64,000 nucleotides of DNA from Prorocentrum cordatum (taxonomy: Eukaryota; Sar; Dinophyceae; Prorocentrales; Prorocentraceae), in the NCBI GenBank assembly GCA_963575745.1, contig CAUYUJ010016286.1:1-64000 (forward strand). The letters run 5' to 3'. Each line of letters opens with the position of its first letter. Position 1 is the first letter of the stretch. The notes below the pieces were generated by a model that was not told where the DNA came from, made no database searches, and saw nothing but the letters and a program-made list of their open reading frames with translations. A program made the translations under genes and the position numbers. This document shows positions 60,080 through 64,000 of this stretch, piece by piece.

Positions 60080-62230
60080 CCGTGTACGTTTCAACTACTG
60101 TGATGTGGCCAAGGCTGGTGGGCAGTCGAGGCTTGCGAAAAGCAGTGCTACTTCTTCTACGTCGGCTACGTCAGCGGCGGCTTCCGCGTCGACTGGTTCG
60201 GCCACATCGTCGCCTGGCACGACGCGTAGGTCGAGCTGCTCGTCGGACCCCCCTCCACCCCTGGCAGCCGTCGATGTGGCCAGAGGCCCCCCCATGGGGG
60301 ATAATGGAGGGGGAGCGTCCTCCGCCGCGGGCGGACCCTCGGCAGCCTTCCCCGTGGGCGGCTCCACGTTCCCCTGGCCCCAGTCGGTCAGGGACGGTAA
60401 AGCTCTGGGCGCAAGCCTTGCGCCTTCTGGGCAGGGCGAGGGAGTGCGTCCCTGGGCGGCTGCCAAGAGGTGTGAGGGGTCGGCGGCCTCGCCTACTCAG
60501 GTTCGTGATCACGTGGCGGACGATGGTGGTCCTTCTCGGCGTGGGGAGAAGAGGCGGCTATCAGCTACTCCTTCGAGTGCATCGCCATGTACTTCTAGCA
60601 GTGCTTGCAGGACCGTCAGCACGGCGAGCGGCTCGCCCACTTCGTCTTCGGCGCGCCCGTCGACCACGTCGGGAGCTCCGAGCCCGACAGCGACTTCGGG
60701 GTCGTCTTCTGAGGAGGCTGCTGGAGGCAGCCCCCGCCTTCCTCTGCCCTGTGCGCCTTTTTTTTCGGCCTGTGCTGTCGGTCACCCAGGGGTCCCCAGT
60801 CAGATAGGAGCCACTAGCTCTTTCGACTTTCTGCAGGCACCCCCAGAGCCGCCCGACCCTTCTGGTTACGGCCTCAGAGTGGAGACTTGTAACGCCACTT
60901 GCTGGAACTCGTTCAAGGAGTGGCTGAGTAACACCACGGTTCACACCATTTGTCTGCAGGAGCACCACATTGTGGGTCGGTCGGCTATCAAGGAGGCGAC
61001 GTCGTGGTGCAGTCGTCACGGCTGGAAGGCTATCCTCTGTCCTGCGATTCTTGGTCAAGGGGATGGCTCCTCAGGGGGCGTGGGCATTCTTGCTCGGGAG
61101 TTCCTTGGTCTGCATGAGCCTCTGTGGGGCTCTGCTCTCGCTCCTGGACGTCTGGCGAATGCTCTGATTCATCTTCCAGGGGATGCTCCGTTTCTGGTCA
61201 TCTCGGCGTATCTGTTCGACAGTGAGGGGCTTTCGAGCAGAAGCTTGGATCTTCTTAGTACCGCAGGGGCTACTGTGAAGATGTCGGGGCATCAGGCTAT
61301 TCTGGGGGGAGACTGGAATATGGCGCCTGAGCTGCTTTTGGACTCTGGTTTTTCTAAGAAGCTGGAAGGGTCCGTGATCAATCCGTCGGGCTCGGAGACC
61401 TGCAGATCGTTGGGAGGTCTGAATTTGTTGGACTCTTTTGCTTGCGCTGGCGGCATAGCGAAGGGCACCCAAGAAACGAGCATCGTGCAAGCGGCACAGC
61501 TGTCACCGCACGAGCCCGCCCACCTGCAACTGTACCCGCGGTTGTCGCAGTTGCGCGCGCTCACGTTTCGCAAGCCGCCGCTTATTCCGAAGGAGAGGCC
61601 GATTGGGGTCGGTCGTGCTCCTCCCGACTGGAGCAAGGTGCAGAGCGTTGCCGAGGAGTGTCTGGGGACTGCGCTCACTGGGAATTTGTCGGAGGCCCAA
61701 GGCATGTTGGACTGGGCCTACGGCCTGTGGGCTGATCTGGCTGAGCAGGAGCTTTGCGACCTGGCTCAGGAGGCGCTGCCCTTTTACGGTGCCCGCAGTA
61801 AGTCACCGCAGCTGCACTGGGTTCCCATCATCAACGGCAAGGCCCCCCCTCTCAGGCACCCCAAGCTGTTCGCGGGCAAGTGGGTTCCGCATCGGTTCCA
61901 GGACCTGATGATTGAGTTTCGGGATGGAGCTCCTGACGTTCATAAGACTCTTGGGGCTATCTTGGACCCACCGTCGTTCGTGCTGATCAAGGGGTGTGAC
62001 GAATGGGACCAATATCTTGACACCATCCAAGCTCTAGCACGAGCGCTACCGTTGCCAGAGGGTCGGCCCTCGTGCTCGCACTGGGACCAGGCTGAGTGGC
62101 TGGAGGCTGCTCAAGATGCGCTCTCACTTGTGCAGAAGTATGTTGTCAAGCTTCAAGGCGAAGCTCGTCGAGACGGCGAGGTCGGGTGGAAAAACTGGCT
62201 TCTCACAAGAATCAAGGAGGGGGAAAAATG
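60080..62230 (+). CDS. LINE ORF2, endonuclease half
   Basis: Follows a Ser/Pro-rich linker. The endonuclease fold begins around 60865 (YGLRVETCNATCWNSF) and shows CLQEHH (Glu of the QE motif), GGVGILAREF, SAYLFDSEGL and GGDWNMAP, the catalytic GDWN box, at about 61305-61330. The expected SDH motif is replaced in its region by LSPHEPAHLQL, so catalysis may be impaired or follow a lineage variant. The linker region (GMLDWAYGLWADLAEQELCD) continues to WKNWLLTRIKEGEK, where a one-base shift near 62220-62230, in a G/A run, moves into the RT frame. Confidence 0.75.
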
Positions 62231-63435
62231 CGCATCTGGCCTCCAAGGGGGCCCCTGGGTGGAAACCTACCACGGCCTCGTCCGCGGGAGGTATGGTCCT
62301 TTCGGACCCTCTGAGTTTGCTCAAGAGTGGGGCCTCGAGCTGGGCCAAGCTGTGGGAGGCGACCTCGGAGGCTCCTGATCGTATGTTTGAGGGTGTGTGT
62401 CAGCCTCTTCCCATGGCCCCACCAGATCGCATTTGGTCTGTCTCGGCTGCCTTCAAGCAGTCCACGGCCCAGGCAGTGGACGGGTTTCACATGCGGCATT
62501 ACTCGTGGCTCTCCGACGCCAGCTTGCAGGTGGTCAGCCTCTTTTTCGCGGTCTTCGAATCGCTCTCCAGCCTGCCGCGCCAGCTCCAGATTATCCAGGT
62601 GGTTCTGTTATCCAAAGCGTCAGGGGGGTATAGGCCCATCGGGTTGTTCGTTTCCCTGTTCAGGCTTTGGGGCAAGTGTAGAAGGGAGCTGGCTGCGGAA
62701 AGGGCGGCCAGAAACGCCCTTGTCTTTTCCTCTGGCAGTTCGTTCGCTTGCGCTGCTGACACGGTGTGGCGGCAGGCTGCTCGAGCCGAGCTTAGCACGA
62801 GGAAGGGGGAGGTTTCGGCGATGCTTCTCTGGGACGTGACGAAGTTTTACGAAAACTTCTCCCATCGTACGTTGGAGGAGGAGGCCAGGAAGTTTGGTTT
62901 CCCTGTTCAGATAACTCAGCTGTACGTCCAGGCCTACAGGTACGGGCGATGTGTTAGCATGGCCTCTGCTGTGGCGGGGCCTTTCTTTGCTCGTAGAGGA
63001 TCTGTGGCTGGCTGCTCCATGGCCACGACCCTGGTCCGTGTGTATATCCTGGGGCCGATGCATAACCACCGACTTCCGAGGGGTGTTTTCCTGGCTCAGT
63101 TTACCGATGACTCGGGTCTGGACTCCACGGGGGAAGCTCAGGACGTGCTTTTCGGTATCAAGGAAGGTTCGAGGCAACTGGAGCACGCGCTGGTCCACGA
63201 GTGCGGCTGCTCGATCTCGCTCTCCAAGGCAAGCCGGGGCAACCTTGTCTGCTCGGACGGATCGGCGGCCAGGGAGCCTCAGCTTTTCCTCGGCGACCGC
63301 ACGGGGCTCCCGCGCGATAGCGTCGTGGATTTGGGCATTGATTTTACAGCAGGTCGGTCCAGAAGGAAAGCGTATATCATGAAGGCCCTCAGAGAGTCCA
63401 TGTTCAAAATTTCGCATGGTCAATCTGAAGGCTAA
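62231..63435 (+). CDS. LINE ORF2, reverse transcriptase domain
   Basis: In the frame of 62116-63435 it reads NAHLASKGAPGWKPTT, then QVVLLSKASGGYRPIGLF (motif 2-like), LLWDVTKFYENFSH (motif A, catalytic Asp at about 62833), SVAGCSMATTLVRVYILG (motif B) and LAQFTDDSGLDS (motif C; FTDD at 63100-63111 with both aspartates). LGIDFTAGRSRR follows in the thumb. A stop at 63433-63435 after HGQSEG is a frameshift product, since the domain continues in another frame. Confidence 0.85.
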
Positions 63436-63439
63436 TAAA

Positions 63440-64000
63440 ACGCGCAAGGTCAGAGGCATGGAAAAATCACCTCCTTGCCGAGAAGATCTGGGTCTCGGGG
63501 CCGCTTCCTGGGGTCCTGTATGGATCCGAGTGCCATGGGATTTCGGGCGGGGAGCTCCACCGTGTTCGGCAGCAGGCTGGTTCCGTGATGGGACCGAGTT
63601 GCAAAGGGAGATCTCTCACAAGCCTCCTGATCATGGAAGACGAGCCTACATGGCTCGCGGCGGTTGCGCCTCTTGTAAGATATTCCAAGGAGCTCTGGTG
63701 TGCCCATGCAGGTGCATACCGTTGGTGTTTCAGTTTCGCGGAACTCCGCGAGGCCTGGTACATTTTCTTCCAGAAGAAGCCGCCTTCTACTTGGCGCGAG
63801 GTCACGGGTCCGTTCGCGGCCACGTACATGTGCCTACAAAGAACCCAGTGGAAGTTCATAGATTGGATCACTCTGGGAAATGGTTTCGGGGAGAAGCTGG
63901 TTTTAACGGAGGTCAGCCCGGGGCTCTTGAAGGTTTTGTTGCGCCATGCTGTGCTTCGGAGTCTGGAGCGGGCTGCTGCCCAAAAATCAGCCCTGGAGGT
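63440..64000 (+). CDS. LINE ORF2, C-terminal region in a third frame (open at right edge)
   Basis: Reads NHLLAEKIWVSGPLPGVLYG, SECHGISGGELHRVRQQAGS, VMGPSCKGRSLTSLLIMEDE and onward through TWREVTGPFAATYMC to AAAQKSALEV at the edge. This is the post-RT region of dinoflagellate LINEs (GVLYG-E-xGIS, AVMG--GRSL, PTW--AVAP). It lies one frame away from the RT domain, with the shift between about 63400 and 63462 near a GGAAAAATC run. Confidence 0.8.

Larger units (their letters stand above)
58675..64000 (+). mobile_element. LINE (non-LTR retrotransposon), dinoflagellate type, truncated by right edge
   Basis: Order on the plus strand: ORF1-like coiled-coil protein (to about 60022), low-complexity linker, AP-type endonuclease (about 60860-61560), linker, reverse transcriptase (62235-63430) and a C-terminal region still open at 64000. 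Key endonuclease and RT motifs are preserved. Single-base frameshifts near 59780, 62225 and 63430-63460 break the frame. The 5' end is not defined; the pyrimidine tract up to 58625 precedes it. Orientation is opposite to genes A and B. Confidence 0.85.

Noticed and set aside
1-64000. Spliced-leader RNA, tRNA, 5S rRNA or snRNA genes
   Set aside because: I looked for the spliced-leader core and tRNA T-arm patterns by eye and found none. A covariance-model scan would be needed to be sure.

Overview
The window looks like nuclear DNA of a dinoflagellate. It is GC-rich and repeat-dense, with very small exons spread over very large introns. The inferred splice donors are mostly GC or GA rather than GT, and every inferred acceptor is AG. 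The only long protein-like stretches are LINE retroelements of the dinoflagellate type. No species is claimed. No spliced-leader RNA, rRNA or tRNA gene, CRISPR array or telomere repeat was found.

The main result is a head-to-tail pair of genes on the minus strand, pieced together exon by exon. I recognise both as the large, presumably secreted, coiled-coil protein family of unknown function that is common in dinoflagellates. The downstream copy (gene A) starts at 33326 with a signal-peptide exon and continues through exons near 27.0, 19.4, 11.85, 7.3 and 7.0 kb, then runs off the left edge. The upstream copy (gene B) is seen from its C-terminal third only: eight exons between about 53.6 kb and a TGA stop at 36437. 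About 3.1 kb separates the stop of gene B from the ATG of gene A. Introns range from about 150 bp to 7.4 kb. Most junctions read AG|G, and several carry a short direct repeat shared by donor and acceptor. This fits introns born from introner-type transposons, but that origin is inference.

Layout: 0.1-6.6 kb is a large inverted repeat (arms of about 1.06 kb) around a satellite core; 7-33 kb is gene A, whose introns hold satellites, a decayed minus-strand LINE (12.4-17.7 kb) and inverted minisatellite arrays; 33.3-36.4 kb is the spacer between the genes, with satellite and a MITE; 36.4-53.6 kb is gene B, with MITEs, satellites and simple repeats in its introns; 53.6-58.6 kb is satellite, a MITE, pyrimidine-rich low-complexity DNA and a 100-N gap; 58.7-64.0 kb is a fairly well preserved plus-strand LINE with frameshifts, cut by the right edge.

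Two families of short elements with terminal inverted repeats starting TCGGG occur in three copies each (one family also has a diverged relative). One copy has a perfect 5-bp target duplication. Most long open frames outside the exons and LINEs are artefacts of repeats whose period is a multiple of three or that lack stop triplets.
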